A stretch of 64,000 bases of DNA. Source: Cupriavidus pauculus (lineage in GTDB: Bacteria; Pseudomonadota; Gammaproteobacteria; Burkholderiales; Burkholderiaceae). The position numbers and the translations under genes are program-made. Of this stretch, positions 8,361-18,490 are shown one piece after another; positions within the stretch are counted from its first letter, which is position 1; every line of letters starts with the position of its first letter. The notes under the pieces are model-generated. The model saw nothing but the letters and a program-made list of their open reading frames with translations. It was not told where the DNA came from and did no database searches. The stretch lies in contig NZ_BPUO01000004.1 of the NCBI RefSeq assembly GCF_022179805.1, forward strand, positions 372,001 through 436,000, given 5' to 3'.

Positions 8361-9413
8361 TTACTTGCGGTCGATGTCGAGCACGGCCTGCGCGAACGCC
8401 GTGGGGGCTTCCTGCGGCAGGTTGTGGCCGATGCCGCCGGTAATGTCGCGGTGCTCGTAGCGACCCGTGAACTTGCTCTTGTACGCGCTGGGCGACGGGT
8501 GCGGCGCGCCGTTGTCGTCGCCTTCCATCGTGATGGTGGGCACGCTGATGGTGGGCGCCGTGGCCAGTTTCTTCTCGATGTCGTCGAACTTGGACTCGCC
8601 CTCGACCAGGCCCATGCGCCAGCGGTAGTTGTGGATCGTGATGGCAACGTGGTCCACGTTGTCCAGCGACACGGCGCTGCGTGCGAACGTGGCGTCGTCG
8701 AACTTCCACTTCGGCGATGCCAGCTTCCAGATCAGCTTGGCAAAGTCGTGCGTGTACTTCGTGTAGCCCGCAGCGCCACGGTCGGTGGCGAAGTAGAACT
8801 GGTACCACCACTGCAGCTCGGCCTCGGGCGGCAGCGGCAGCTTGCCCGCGGCCTGGCTGCCGATCAGGTAGCCGCTCACGGACACCAGGCCACGGCAACG
8901 GTCCGGCCACAGCGCGGCCATGATGTCGGCGGTGCGCGCACCCCAGTCGAATCCGGCCACCACGGCGTTGCGGATCTTCAGCGCGTCCATCAGCGCGATC
9001 ATGTCGACGGCGATGGCGGACGGCTGGCCGTTGCGCTTGGTCTCGGGCGACAGGAACGTGGTGGTGCCGTAGCCGCGCAGGTGCGGAATGATCACGCGGT
9101 AGCCGCGCTGCGCCAGCAGCGGCGCCACGTCGACAAAGGCGTGGATGTCATAGGGCCAGCCGTGCAGCAGCAGGGCCACGGGGCCGTCGGCCGGGCCCAC
9201 TTCGGCGTAGCCGACGTTGAGCACGCCGGCATTGATCTGGCGGATCGTGGCGAACGACGTATGCGCACCCGGCGTCACCGGAGCCAGCGCAGCCGCCTTC
9301 GACACGCCGGACTGGGCGTGCGCCGAGCTGATCATGCCCAGGTTGGCGGCAGCCAGCGCCAGGCCGGCGGTGCCAAGAAAGTTACGGCGCGGCAAATCGA
9401 TGGTCTTCTTCAT
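8361..9413 (-). CDS. Exported alpha/beta hydrolase, epoxide hydrolase/dehalogenase-like
   Basis: This 350-aa enzyme has a Tat-type leader (RRNFLG at 9-14, mature from about residue 34, AHAQSG). The fold motifs are the oxyanion HGWP (84-87) and the nucleophile elbow GFDWG (154-158) with Asp156. That Asp, instead of Ser, places it with epoxide hydrolases and haloalkane dehalogenases. His330 in GIGHNLPQE is the likely catalytic base. The cap region is tryptophan-rich, as in that group. The substrate is unknown. It is followed by the 48-aa gene and lies at the edge of a cluster with other exported hydrolases. Confidence 0.85.
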   Translation of the reverse strand: MKKTIDLPRRNFLGTAGLALAAANLGMISSAHAQSGVSKAAALAPVTPGAHTSFATIRQINAGVLNVGYAEVGPADGPVALLLHGWPYDIHAFVDVAPLLAQRGYRVIIPHLRGYGTTTFLSPETKRNGQPSAIAVDMIALMDALKIRNAVVAGFDWGARTADIMAALWPDRCRGLVSVSGYLIGSQAAGKLPLPPEAELQWWYQFYFATDRGAAGYTKYTHDFAKLIWKLASPKWKFDDATFARSAVSLDNVDHVAITIHNYRWRMGLVEGESKFDDIEKKLATAPTISVPTITMEGDDNGAPHPSPSAYKSKFTGRYEHRDITGGIGHNLPQEAPTAFAQAVLDIDRK

Positions 9414-9717
9414 TTCTTCTCCTTTGCGTCTGACGCTAGCAGATGGCTACGTGTCGCTTGGTTTGGCTGGAAAAAGTCGGGTCACGGTGTGATGCAAGTA
9501 CCGACACACTGGTGTTTAATGCCAGCGCGTGTGCTGCGATATCGACCCGGTGCGACGCGTTGCCGAAACGCACGGTGTCTGAAGCATCGGTGCCGGCACT
9601 TGCATCGAACCGGTGAGTTGGCACGAGTCTAGGCACCCGGCGCAAGCCTTGTGTGTCGGTATGCCCGGGTTTTGTATCGCAGTGTATTTGGCGCCGGGCA
9701 GCCTGATATGCCGATAC

Positions 9718-9740
9718 AAAAAGGGGCGCCTCGTGCCCCT
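9718..9740 (-). terminator. Terminator-like hairpin with no obvious minus-strand gene
   Basis: On the minus strand AGGGGC pairs with GCCCCT around seven bases and runs into TTTTTG. No minus-strand gene ends here, so it may end a small RNA or attenuate the leader of the hydrolase transcript. Confidence 0.45.
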
Positions 9741-9778
9741 GCGCTTGTGCCGCCAGGCAGGCCGCCCGAGCGGCCTCG

Positions 9779-9794
9779 ATACGTCTTTGGTATG
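9779..9794. promoter_or_regulatory. Dyad ATAC-N7-GTAT, copy 1
   Basis: ATACGTCTTTGGTATG matches 13 of 16 bases with the copy at 26956-26971. Both are inverted repeats with the same seven-base spacing, upstream of hydrolase genes. This looks like a shared operator. Confidence 0.45.
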
Positions 9795-9907
9795 ACATCG
9801 CCATGCCGACGCGCTACGGCCGTCGAACCAACGGGCAATGCACAAGCTGGCCGCGTCTGCCTACCATGTGTTCACGGGGCGCGGGCATTCGCCCCTGGGG
9901 AGAAAAC

Positions 9908-10147
9908 ATGAATCAAGCTAATGGCCTCGAGATCGTCCGCCTGCGCGCGGCGGCATCCGCGCAGATCCAGGATGCCCGGCTGTGGCGCTGGTTTTCAGAC
10001 CAGATGGAAGAGCACCGGCTGTGCTGCGAGCGCACGCGCGACTGGTGGCGTATCACCATCGCCGGGCGGGAACTCGCGTGCGACCGGTCGTTCGACGTCG
10101 CGGTACGCACCGCCTACACGCTGAGCCGGGCGCTGGAAGCGTTGTAG
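9908..10147 (+). CDS. Conserved-looking 79-aa protein of unknown function
   Basis: I chose the ATG at 9908 because GGGGAGAAA lies five bases upstream. The 79-aa product has no signal or membrane segment. It is rich in Trp, Arg and Cys (LWRWFSDQMEEHRLCCERTR, then DWWRITIAGREL) and looks like a compact alpha/beta cytoplasmic domain. I do not recognise a family. It lies alone between the hydrolase region and the first FixJ-type regulator gene, in the same direction as the latter. Confidence 0.6.
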   Translation: MNQANGLEIVRLRAAASAQIQDARLWRWFSDQMEEHRLCCERTRDWWRITIAGRELACDRSFDVAVRTAYTLSRALEAL

Positions 10148-10364
10148 CACCAGGCTGGTGCGTCAAGTAGCGCCGGCTAGAGGCCCGCTTCGACGGCCGG
10201 CGCCGTGCGGCCGTTTGCAAATCCACCGAAAGCGCCGATAATTCCGCTTCGCATTAGGCGGGCTGACGTCGGTATCGCGCCGTTTCACGGCAAATTCATC
10301 GTGTTCAGTGTGCATCTCCGGCCAGCCCCGGCGGACCGTCCATGAATGCATAGTGAGAGTCGCG

Positions 10365-11039
10365 ATGAACAGCAGTGCCGCCATGTTGCGCCAACCCGAA
10401 CCCACCGACGATGGGGTCGTCCTCGTGGTCGATGACGACCATGACGTGCGGCAGGCCCTGGCGGGGCTGTTCCGCTCGGTCGGACTTGCCAGCGCGTCGT
10501 TTGCCTCGGGCGAGGAAATGCTGATGCACGTCATGCCGGACCGGCCCACCTGCATCGTGCTCGACGTACGGCTGCGTGGCGCCAGCGGACTCGACCTGCA
10601 AAGCCATCTCAACGACGCGGGGCGCAGTGCCTCCATCGTCTTCATCTCGGGCTACGGCGACGTGCCGATGACCGTGGCCGCCATGAAGGCCGGCGCGGTC
10701 AGCTTTATTCCCAAGCCATTCCGCGAGCAGGACCTGCTGGACGCCGTCAACGAGGCGCTGGAGCGCGACCGCGACCGGCGCCAGGCACGCTCGCAGACGC
10801 AACTGCTGCGCGAGCGCTTCGACGCCCTGACCGGCCGCGAGCAGGAAGTCATGCAGCGGCTGGTGCACGGCCTGATGAACAAGGAAGTGGCCGACCAGCT
10901 CGGTATCAGCCAGGCCACCGTGAAGATCTATCGCGGCCAGGCCATGCGCAAGATGCAGGCGCGCACCTTTGCCGAACTGATCCTGATGGCGCAGGCGCTG
11001 GGCCTGGTGATGAACGCCGCGGCCCAGGTCCCGATCTAG
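10365..11039 (+). CDS. FixJ/NarL-type two-component response regulator (first copy)
   Basis: This 224-aa regulator has an N-terminal receiver with the acidic pocket (VVDDD), the phospho-acceptor Asp67 in CIVLDVRL and the switch Lys117 (PKPF). The C-terminus is a LuxR-type helix-turn-helix ([20 protein letters not shown], then the recognition helix [15 protein letters not shown]). It is close in sequence to the regulator at 27119, including identical Asp and Lys numbering, so the two are paralogues. The stop overlaps the stop of the convergent poxB within a shared CTAG. The likely partner is the large histidine kinase nearby. Confidence 0.9.
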   Translation: MNSSAAMLRQPEPTDDGVVLVVDDDHDVRQALAGLFRSVGLASASFASGEEMLMHVMPDRPTCIVLDVRLRGASGLDLQSHLNDAGRSASIVFISGYGDVPMTVAAMKAGAVSFIPKPFREQDLLDAVNEALERDRDRRQARSQTQLLRERFDALTGREQEVMQRLVHGLMNKEVADQLGISQATVKIYRGQAMRKMQARTFAELILMAQALGLVMNAAAQVPI

Positions 11040-12766
11040 CGCAGCAAGTTCGTCTTCGCCAGTTCCACCAGTTCGTCGGCGCGGCCGTTCACCACGGCCT
11101 TGAGCGCCCACAGGCTGAACCCCTTGATCTGCTCGGCCTTCAGCGCGGGCGGCATGGCCAGTTCCTGCGTGTTGGTCACCACATCGAGCAGCGCCGGGCC
11201 GTCGTGCTCCAGCATCGATGCCACGGCATCGGGCAGCAGCAACGGGTCTTCCACGCGCTGGGCATGCACGCCCACGGCACGGGCCATGGCGGCGAAATCG
11301 GGATTCTGCAGCGATGTGCCCGCCTCCAGGAAGCCCGACGCCTTCATTTCCAGCGCCACAAAGCCCAGCACGCTGTTGTTGAAGATCACCACCTTGACCG
11401 GCAGCCGCTGCTGCACCAGCGTCAGGAAGTCACCCATCAGCATCGCAAAGCCGCCGTCGCCGGACAGGCTGATCACCTGCCGGCCCGGATACGCGGACTG
11501 GGCGCCGATGGCCTGCGGCAACGCATTGGCCATCGACCCGTGCGCCAGCGAGCCGATCAGCCGGCGTTGGCCGTTCATCTGCAGGTAGCGCGCGGCCCAG
11601 ATGGTGGGCGTGCCCACGTCGAACGTGAACACGGCATCCTCGGCAGCATGCTCGCTGATGAGCTTCGCCAGGTATTGCGGATGGATCGGGCGCCGCCCGC
11701 TGTCGCCGGTAGCCAGGTCGTCGAGTTGCCGGCGGGCGTCGCGGTAGTGCCGCACGCTGGCGTCCAGGTGCGTGCTGTCGGCCTGCGGCCGCAGGCGCGG
11801 CTGCAGCGCGTCGAGCGTCGCCGCCACATCGCCCACGAGCCCGAGGTCCAGCCGCGTGCGGCGTCCCAGGTTCTCGGGACGCACATCGACCTGCACCACG
11901 CGTGCGCCCTCCGGATAGAACTGGCGGTACGGAAAATCGGTGCCAAGCATGACCAGGGTGTCGCAGTTCTGCATCGCGTGATAGCCCGAGCTGAAGCCGA
12001 TCAGCCCTGTCATGCCGACGTCATACGGATTGTCGTACTCGATGTACTCCTTGCCGCCCAGCGCATGCACCACCGGCGCCTTGAGCGTTTCGGCCAGCCG
12101 CACCACCTGGTCATGCGCCCCGGCGCAGCCTCGGCCGCACAGCAGCGTGGTGCGCTGGCTGCCGGCCAGCAGGTCCGCCAGCGCATCGAGCGATGCGGCG
12201 TCGGGCACCACCACCGGCGCAGGCAGCATCATCGAGGCCGGTGCCGACAACGCGGCGGTGGCGGCCTTCAGTGCTACATCGCCCGGAATCACGATGACGG
12301 CCACGCCCCGGCGGCCCACGGCGGTGCGGATGGCGGTTTCCAGCACGCCGGGCAACTGCTCGACGCTGGTCACCAGCTCGCAGTAGTGGCTGCATTCGCG
12401 GAACAGCTGCTCGGGATGGGTTTCCTGGAAGTAGTTGCGTCCAATCTCGGCGCTCGGGATATGCGCGGCAATGGCCAGCACCGGTACACGCGACCGGTGG
12501 CAATCGAACAGCCCGTTGATCAGGTGCAGGTTGCCCGGCCCGCAACTGCCGGCACAAACGGCCAGCTCGCCGGTCAGATGCGCTTCCGCACCGGCTGCGA
12601 AGGCCGCCGTTTCCTCATGCCGCGTGTGGATCCAGTCGATGTCACCGCGCCTGCGCAGCGATTCGGTCAGCCCGTTCAGGCTGTCGCCCACCACGCCGTA
12701 GATACGGCGGACACCAACGCCATACAGCACCGAGGTGATCAGATCGGCTGCATTTTCCGTGGCCAT
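11036..12766 (-). CDS. poxB: Pyruvate dehydrogenase (quinone), PoxB
   Basis: This peripheral membrane flavoprotein uses thiamine diphosphate to decarboxylate pyruvate to acetate and CO2, passing electrons to ubiquinone. The 576-aa sequence follows E. coli PoxB end to end: the active-site glutamate in [15 protein letters not shown], the [20 protein letters not shown] stretch, the GDGG...NN ThDP motif, and a C-terminus ([12 protein letters not shown]) matching the lipid-activated tail. PoxB is known for stationary phase and stress. Its place between a FixJ-type regulator and a large sensor kinase suggests control by them. Confidence 0.95.
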   Translation of the reverse strand: MATENAADLITSVLYGVGVRRIYGVVGDSLNGLTESLRRRGDIDWIHTRHEETAAFAAGAEAHLTGELAVCAGSCGPGNLHLINGLFDCHRSRVPVLAIAAHIPSAEIGRNYFQETHPEQLFRECSHYCELVTSVEQLPGVLETAIRTAVGRRGVAVIVIPGDVALKAATAALSAPASMMLPAPVVVPDAASLDALADLLAGSQRTTLLCGRGCAGAHDQVVRLAETLKAPVVHALGGKEYIEYDNPYDVGMTGLIGFSSGYHAMQNCDTLVMLGTDFPYRQFYPEGARVVQVDVRPENLGRRTRLDLGLVGDVAATLDALQPRLRPQADSTHLDASVRHYRDARRQLDDLATGDSGRRPIHPQYLAKLISEHAAEDAVFTFDVGTPTIWAARYLQMNGQRRLIGSLAHGSMANALPQAIGAQSAYPGRQVISLSGDGGFAMLMGDFLTLVQQRLPVKVVIFNNSVLGFVALEMKASGFLEAGTSLQNPDFAAMARAVGVHAQRVEDPLLLPDAVASMLEHDGPALLDVVTNTQELAMPPALKAEQIKGFSLWALKAVVNGRADELVELAKTNLLR

Positions 12767-12896
12767 GCTGTGCTCCTTGTCCGGAGGGATAGTTCAACCT
12801 AGCCTACGCGGGCGTGATGCGCCAGGGTTGTGTACCGGTGTGCGGGGTTGTGGATTTGCACAGTGGATCGTTCGTTGCCCTTTGCTTTCTTTGTTT

Positions 12897-12929
12897 GCTC
12901 CCCTCTCCCGCCTTGCGGGAGAGGGGAGC
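12897..12929. repeat. Intergenic palindromic repeat (perfect 15-bp arms)
   Basis: GCTCCCCTCTCCCGC and its exact complement are separated by CTT. It shares the core CTCTCCCGC-N3-GCGGGAGAG with copies near 22.75 and 22.8 kb, so it belongs to a REP-like family. It lies downstream of the histidine kinase gene and could cap its mRNA. Confidence 0.75.
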
Positions 12930-12952
12930 AAGACAATCGAAGCGAGCCAGTC

Positions 12953-15900
12953 TCACCCCCGCAACGGAATCCCGAACCAGAACCGGCTACCGTGTGGCTC
13001 CAATGCGGCAGCCTGCAACTGCCCCTTGTGTGCCTCGATGATCGAGCGGCAGATGGCCAGGCCCATGCCCATGCCGTTGACCTTGGTGGTGTAGAACGGC
13101 TCGAACACCTGTTCAGCCAGCGCCTGGCCGATGCCGGTGCCGTTGTCGGTCACGCTCACTTCCAGGCACTGGCCGTCGACGATGCGGGTGGCGATATGCA
13201 GCACGCGCGGGCGGTCCAGGATCTCGGCCATCGCATCGATGGCGTTGACCACGAGGTTCAGGATCACCTGCTGCAACTGAATGTCGTCCCCGAACGCGGT
13301 GGGCGGGTCGGCATCGAGCGACAGCGTCAACGCAATCTGGCGGCGGTCCACTTCGTTGCGCGAGATGGCCAGGATATGGCGGATGGCCTGGTGGATGTCC
13401 ACGTTGGCCAGCACGGGTGCCGCGTTGCGCGTCAGCCCCTGCAGGCTGCGGATCATGTCGCCGGCGCGTTGTCCTTCGCTGCGGATGGCCTCCAGGCCCT
13501 CGCGCGCGTTGGCGATGTCCGGCGTGGCCCGCGCCAGCCAGCGCAGGCTGGCTCCCGCGTTCGAGACAATCGACATCAGTGGCTGGTTCACCTCATGCGC
13601 GATCGACGCGGTGAGCTGGCCCACCGTGGTAGCCCGGGCCACGCGGGCCAGGTCGGCCTGCGCGCTGCGTAGTGCGTCCTCGGACTGACGCCGCGCGGTG
13701 ATATCGGTGACGGTGCCCACGTAGTCCAGCGCGCCGTTGTCTCCGGGCAGTGGCTTGCCGATGGCGGCCACGTACCGGATCGATCCATCGGCACGGACGA
13801 TGCGATGCTCCACGCGAACCGTGGCCTGCCGCGCGACCTGCGTTTCGGTGACATGGCGCACCATCTCGCGGTCTTCGGGATGCATGCGCGAGAGAAACAC
13901 CTCGAATGGTGCTTCGCGCTGGTCGGGGCCGAGTTCGTAGATGCGGCGCAGTTCCTCGGAACCCGTGAAGCGGTCGCGCCGCAAATCCCAGCGCCAGCTA
14001 CCGGTGTGGCTGACGCTCTCGCCCATGGCCAGCGATGCCTCGCTGGCGCGCAACTCTCGTTCCACCTGCTGGCGGCGCTCGTTCTCGACGAGCAGGTCGT
14101 CGTAGAGCCGTGCCGTGCGCAGCGAGATGGCCGCTTGCGACGCGATCAGCTCCAGCACGCGCGTGCGATCCAGCGTGAAGGCGTCGTGGATCAGGCGGTT
14201 CTCCAGGTACAGCGCACCGATCACCTCGTTGAGGCGCAGCATCGGGATGCACAGCGCCGAGACATGTGGCGAGGCGAGCTGCCCGAAATAGGGATCGATC
14301 GCAAACGGATTGGCGCCCGTCGATGCATCCGCCATGGCCGCCTGCCCGGTGCGTACGGCGGTGTGGAACATGGCCAGCGGCAGCGCGCGGGCCGTGACCG
14401 GGTCCTGCGTCAGCCGCACCTGGATGCCGTCGGCCGCGGTGTCGGCGCAGGCTTCGATCAGCGGGCCCTCGGGACGGATACGGATCAGCAACCCGCGCTG
14501 CGCACCCGCATATTCAAGCGCGACGGTCATCAGCTTGTCGATCAGCCGGTCCAGCCGGATTTCTTCGCTCAACGCACGCGACGCCTTGATCACGCTCTCG
14601 GCATCGAGCGTCTGCGCGCTAGCGCCAAGGTGCCAGGTGCGCGGCGGCGATGCGGCATCGGCGATGTCCGGATGCGCGGCTTCCAGTTGCCGCGCCTTGG
14701 CCGTGGCACCCCAACGCAGATAAGCATCGCGCGCATGCCGCCGATGCGCGTTTGCGGCCGATGTCAGCCCCTGCGTGGCGCACAGCGCCGCAGCGCGCTC
14801 GTGGGCCATGGCGGCGATCTGCACGAAGCCGTGCGCCGAGGCATGACTGATGGCCTGCTCGTAGCGCGACATCGCACCCAGCACATCGCCTTCCAGCCGT
14901 GCCACTTCCGCCTCCACCAGCAAGGCCTTGTCGGTGAACGTGTGCGGGTTGGCCTCGGCCCAGCCGCGCAGGCGGCCGGCGTCGGCGCGCAGCGTTTGCC
15001 AGCCGGCGGCATCGGGCGAGCCCGGCTGAGCGGCGATGGACAGCGCGCGCAACAGGTGGAAGTCGAGCTGGTGGATATGAGCCGGCGCCGACCAGGCAAA
15101 CACGGCCGCGTGCTCCAGGCACTGCGCGGCTGTATCGAAACGGCCGGAGAGGAACAGCACAGTCGCCTGGTACACGGACTGCCAGAACTCGAACGTGCTG
15201 AGGCGTTCTTCCACCGCGCCCGTGGCTTCGCGTACCACCTCGGCCTCAGGCCAGGACAGCGTGCGCAGCCCGTCGACAAAGCGCTGCTGCAACAACAGGA
15301 TGGCCTCGACGTCGCCAAACCGGGCCGTGCGGACGAACTGCAGCCCCCGGGCGATTTCGGCCTCCACGTCGTCGAGTACGTCGCCGCGCACCAGCATCGC
15401 GGCCGCGATATGGCAGCACTCGTAGCAGGCGGTGGTCACGTCGCCATGCGTGACGCCAGCGGCAAAGCCGGCGCGTGCGCATTCGATGGAATAGGCCAGT
15501 GGCTGGGTCCAGACGCTGAGCTGATCCAGCGGCAGCAGCGTGCGCGCCTCGTGTTCGGCGTACCCGGCACGGGTGGCCAGCCGGTGCGCCAGCTCTCCGT
15601 AGCGGAAGCCATCGGCATACGCATCGTAGCGGTGGCACACCAGCACGCCGAGCCAGCCCAGCGAGGCCGCCGCCGCCGCGGTCATGCCGTGGCTCAGCGT
15701 CAGCCGGATCATCTGGCACAAGCCCGTGAAAGCCAGGTTCTCGTCGGTGAAGCTGGCCGGAATATGCAGCGCCGACAGCAGCCCCATGGCCGCCTCGGTG
15801 CGGGCATCGGCCACCTCGGGCAGGGCCAGCAGCGCATCGAGACTGGCGTGGTCGAGGTGCGGCCGGATCTCGGCGTAGAGCGTATCGCACAAGGAGTCGG

Positions 15901-18466
15901 ACGGATGCGGATGCAGGTCGATGCCAAAGCCCCGCAGCCCGTCGATGGCCTGCTCCACGGCCAGCGCATTCTCTGAGCGCCGCAGGTGGATCTCGATCTT
16001 GAGCCGGTACACGGCGGCCTGGCGCAGCGGCCCGGCTGGCTGTTCGAGCAGGTCGGTGGTCAGTGCCAGCGCGTCGTCCAGATGCCCCTGCAGGAACTGG
16101 CAGTGCGCCTGTTCCTCGCGCAGCGAGTAGGCCAGCCCGTCGGCAGCTGGCACCGGTACATCGGGAAGGCTGACGCGATGCAGCCCGCCTTCGACATAGC
16201 GCAGCGCGGCCCCATAGGCGGCGGCGCTGCGCGCCCGTCTTGCCGCGTCCAGGAGCAGCGTGGCCATCTGTCGGGCGTCGTCGATCGATGCCTGCTGCGC
16301 GGCGCCCTGCAGCAGCAGGTCGGCGGCGCGGAACAGCAGGTCGTCGCGGGCGTCGGGCCGTACCGACCGGGCCAGCAGGCGCCCGGCGCGCAGGCAGATC
16401 GACGCACGTTCGGCGGCATCGATCCCGGCTTGCGCGGCATCCTGGATGCGGTCATGCGCGAAGACGTAGTCGTGCTCCATCAGCATGATCAGGCCGGACG
16501 CGCGGGCCGGTGCCAGTTGCGCGTGCAGCGCGCGTTCGCTGATATCGAAAACTTCGCACAGCAGCGCGGTCGACGAACGGCTTCCCAGGCACGCCATGCC
16601 GCCCAGCCGCTCGAACGTGTCGGGCGGCAGCCGGTGCAGGCGTTGCAGGCTCAGCGCCGCCACGTTGTCGGTGTAGGCGCGTTGCTCGATGGCGGTGAGG
16701 TCGAACTGCCAGCTATCGCCATCGGCCGTGCCGGAGATCAGCCGTTCATCAGCCAGCGTCTGCAGGAACTGCCTGACGAAGAACGGGTTACCCAACGTCT
16801 TGAGGTGGACCCGGTGGGCGAGCGACCGCACGGCCGCCGCCGGCATGCGGAAGGCTTCCGCCAGCAGGCTGGCCACGGAATCCACTGTCAGGTTGTCCAC
16901 GGCGATCTGCTGGACGTGCGCGGACTGTCGAGGCGTTGCCAGCAGCGAGATGCCGGGCGTCGGAGCGCTGCAGACCAAAAGCCACGGTAACGGCGGCGAC
17001 ATGTCCGCCAGCCGCGCGAGCAATGCCTGCGAGGGCTGGTCGAGCCACTGGACGTCGTCCATCAGCAGCACGAAGGGCAGGTCCGGTTGCGCGAAGGCCT
17101 GGATCAGCCGGCGCAGTGCGATATCGACGTGGACGTCGGCGTCCGCGCCTTGCGATGCGGGCGCCGCCGGAAAGTCGTCGACCAGCAGGCGCAGCGCCGG
17201 GGCAACGCGCGCCGCCACGCGGCCGTAGTTGCCCAGCGCCTGCCCAAGGCGTACTTGCCATGTCCGAACGGCGTCGTCGGGCAGGGCCAGGATCCGATGC
17301 ACGAGGCCGCCGAATGCAGTGGCCAGCGCGGCGTACGGCACGTCTTGCTGGGAGCGGTCTGCCTTGCCGATGGCGGCATGTACGCCACGCGTCTGCAACG
17401 TCTGCACAAACGCTTGCAGCAGCGCGCTCTTGCCCACACCCGATGGCCCGGTCGCCACCACCACGGCAGGCTTGCCGGTGGCGGCCACGCTGGAGAGCGC
17501 ATCGTCCAGGCGCGCAAGTTCCGCATGGCGCGCGTAGAGGCGGTCGGGCAGTTCGAGCCCGGCGGACAGGTCGCGCTCGCCGGGCTCGAACGGTTCGATA
17601 CGGTGGTGCGCGCCCCACGCCTGCGCGCATCGCGCCAGATCGGCATGCAGGCCGGCGGCGGTCTGGTAGCGGCGCGACGGCGCCTTCTCCAGCAGCTTGA
17701 GCACGATGCGCGACAGCATCGGGGGTACGCCGGGCTCCAGCGCGTCGGGCGGCTGCGGCGTACCGGCGACGTGGCCGTGTATCCATTCGCCCATGTCGTC
17801 CGGGTTCCTGACGCCAAACGGCAACTGGCCGGTCAGCAACTGGTACAGCACCACGCCCAGCGAATAGAGGTCGCTGCGCGCATCGATCGTGCGCCCGGTG
17901 CGGCCCGTATGTTCGGGCGACATGTAGGCCGGCGCCTCGCCGGCCAGCATGGTCACGGCGGGCCGGCTGGCCGCCGGTTGCGAAGCGTGCGTGGCCATGC
18001 CGAAGCGGCCGATGCGGCATCGTCCCGTGTCATCGACGAAGAGACTGCAGGGCGTGATCGCGCGATGCAGCATGCCGCAGTCGTGCGCGGCTTTCAGCGC
18101 CGCAGTGGCGCCAAGTGCCACCGCCAGCGCACGCGTGACGCTGGGGCGCTGCGGCAGCAGCGCGGACACCGGCATGCCGTACAGGTCGTCGTAGACCGAT
18201 GCCACACCGTGGCGATAGCGGGTCAACGCACGCGGCACCAGCGCCCATTCGGCGCGCAGCAGGCCCCGCAATGCGTACTCGGTTTCAATGCGGCGCGCGG
18301 CGTCGGCTTCCACCTGGAGCGACGCGGCATGCGTCACCATGACGGTACTGCCTGTGCGGGGGTGCGTGCCGCGAGAGAACGCGACGATGCCGTCCTGCAG
18401 GCAGGGCTCGAAGTGGAAATCGTCGAGGGGAAAGGCGTTGGTCAGGCCGGTGGCGTCGGTCGTCAT
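12953..18466 (-). CDS. Giant hybrid sensor: pseudokinase, AAA-type ATPase, GAF, PAS, histidine kinase
   Basis: The 1837-aa protein begins with a Ser/Thr-kinase-like domain (about 11-285), then a signal-transducing ATPase (Walker A GPSGVGKS at 340-347, Walker B LLMDD at 467-471). A helical repeat region (about 690-1200), GAF (about 1303-1455), PAS (about 1475-1595), HisKA with His1624 (SIAHEVNQPL) and HATPase (Asn1741, DNGTGIG near 1774) follow. The kinase domain looks dead: the catalytic loop reads HRAITP (Ala136 for Asp) and the DFG position reads RFG (Arg154), while SPE and the DLYSLG helix remain. The histidine kinase looks active. A TTG at 18487 with GGAGG seven bases upstream is an alternative start. 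It is coded 24 bases after a lone receiver. Confidence 0.92.
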   Translation of the reverse strand: MTTDATGLTNAFPLDDFHFEPCLQDGIVAFSRGTHPRTGSTVMVTHAASLQVEADAARRIETEYALRGLLRAEWALVPRALTRYRHGVASVYDDLYGMPVSALLPQRPSVTRALAVALGATAALKAAHDCGMLHRAITPCSLFVDDTGRCRIGRFGMATHASQPAASRPAVTMLAGEAPAYMSPEHTGRTGRTIDARSDLYSLGVVLYQLLTGQLPFGVRNPDDMGEWIHGHVAGTPQPPDALEPGVPPMLSRIVLKLLEKAPSRRYQTAAGLHADLARCAQAWGAHHRIEPFEPGERDLSAGLELPDRLYARHAELARLDDALSSVAATGKPAVVVATGPSGVGKSALLQAFVQTLQTRGVHAAIGKADRSQQDVPYAALATAFGGLVHRILALPDDAVRTWQVRLGQALGNYGRVAARVAPALRLLVDDFPAAPASQGADADVHVDIALRRLIQAFAQPDLPFVLLMDDVQWLDQPSQALLARLADMSPPLPWLLVCSAPTPGISLLATPRQSAHVQQIAVDNLTVDSVASLLAEAFRMPAAAVRSLAHRVHLKTLGNPFFVRQFLQTLADERLISGTADGDSWQFDLTAIEQRAYTDNVAALSLQRLHRLPPDTFERLGGMACLGSRSSTALLCEVFDISERALHAQLAPARASGLIMLMEHDYVFAHDRIQDAAQAGIDAAERASICLRAGRLLARSVRPDARDDLLFRAADLLLQGAAQQASIDDARQMATLLLDAARRARSAAAYGAALRYVEGGLHRVSLPDVPVPAADGLAYSLREEQAHCQFLQGHLDDALALTTDLLEQPAGPLRQAAVYRLKIEIHLRRSENALAVEQAIDGLRGFGIDLHPHPSDSLCDTLYAEIRPHLDHASLDALLALPEVADARTEAAMGLLSALHIPASFTDENLAFTGLCQMIRLTLSHGMTAAAAASLGWLGVLVCHRYDAYADGFRYGELAHRLATRAGYAEHEARTLLPLDQLSVWTQPLAYSIECARAGFAAGVTHGDVTTACYECCHIAAAMLVRGDVLDDVEAEIARGLQFVRTARFGDVEAILLLQQRFVDGLRTLSWPEAEVVREATGAVEERLSTFEFWQSVYQATVLFLSGRFDTAAQCLEHAAVFAWSAPAHIHQLDFHLLRALSIAAQPGSPDAAGWQTLRADAGRLRGWAEANPHTFTDKALLVEAEVARLEGDVLGAMSRYEQAISHASAHGFVQIAAMAHERAAALCATQGLTSAANAHRRHARDAYLRWGATAKARQLEAAHPDIADAASPPRTWHLGASAQTLDAESVIKASRALSEEIRLDRLIDKLMTVALEYAGAQRGLLIRIRPEGPLIEACADTAADGIQVRLTQDPVTARALPLAMFHTAVRTGQAAMADASTGANPFAIDPYFGQLASPHVSALCIPMLRLNEVIGALYLENRLIHDAFTLDRTRVLELIASQAAISLRTARLYDDLLVENERRQQVERELRASEASLAMGESVSHTGSWRWDLRRDRFTGSEELRRIYELGPDQREAPFEVFLSRMHPEDREMVRHVTETQVARQATVRVEHRIVRADGSIRYVAAIGKPLPGDNGALDYVGTVTDITARRQSEDALRSAQADLARVARATTVGQLTASIAHEVNQPLMSIVSNAGASLRWLARATPDIANAREGLEAIRSEGQRAGDMIRSLQGLTRNAAPVLANVDIHQAIRHILAISRNEVDRRQIALTLSLDADPPTAFGDDIQLQQVILNLVVNAIDAMAEILDRPRVLHIATRIVDGQCLEVSVTDNGTGIGQALAEQVFEPFYTTKVNGMGMGLAICRSIIEAHKGQLQAAALEPHGSRFWFGIPLRG

Positions 18467-18490
18467 GGTGCGGCGTCCCGGGGGCAAGCG

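Larger units (their letters stand above)
9414..9907. other. 494-bp gene-free region with nested dyads
   Basis: I see no convincing gene here. It holds TTTGTATCG (9671-9679) against CGATACAAA (9712-9720), inside which TGCCCGG (9662-9668) pairs with CCGGGCA (9694-9700). It also contains a minus-strand terminator-like hairpin (9718-9740) and the dyad at 9779-9794. It is probably a regulatory region for the hydrolase gene on the left and the 79-aa gene on the right. Confidence 0.5.

Noticed and set aside
9590-9625. Possible sigma-54 promoter (TGGCAC-like element)
   Set aside because: The GG/GC elements do not have the required spacing to a TTGC box on either strand.
9436-9804. Minus-strand frame of about 120 codons in the gene-free region
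   Set aside because: It passes through the hairpin at 9718-9740, has no ribosome site, and its later part looks like random GC-rich sequence.
13805-15976. Long open frame antisense to the giant sensor kinase
   Set aside because: Composition is skewed to Arg, Gln and His. No ribosome site or domain is seen, and the opposite strand encodes a full multidomain kinase.
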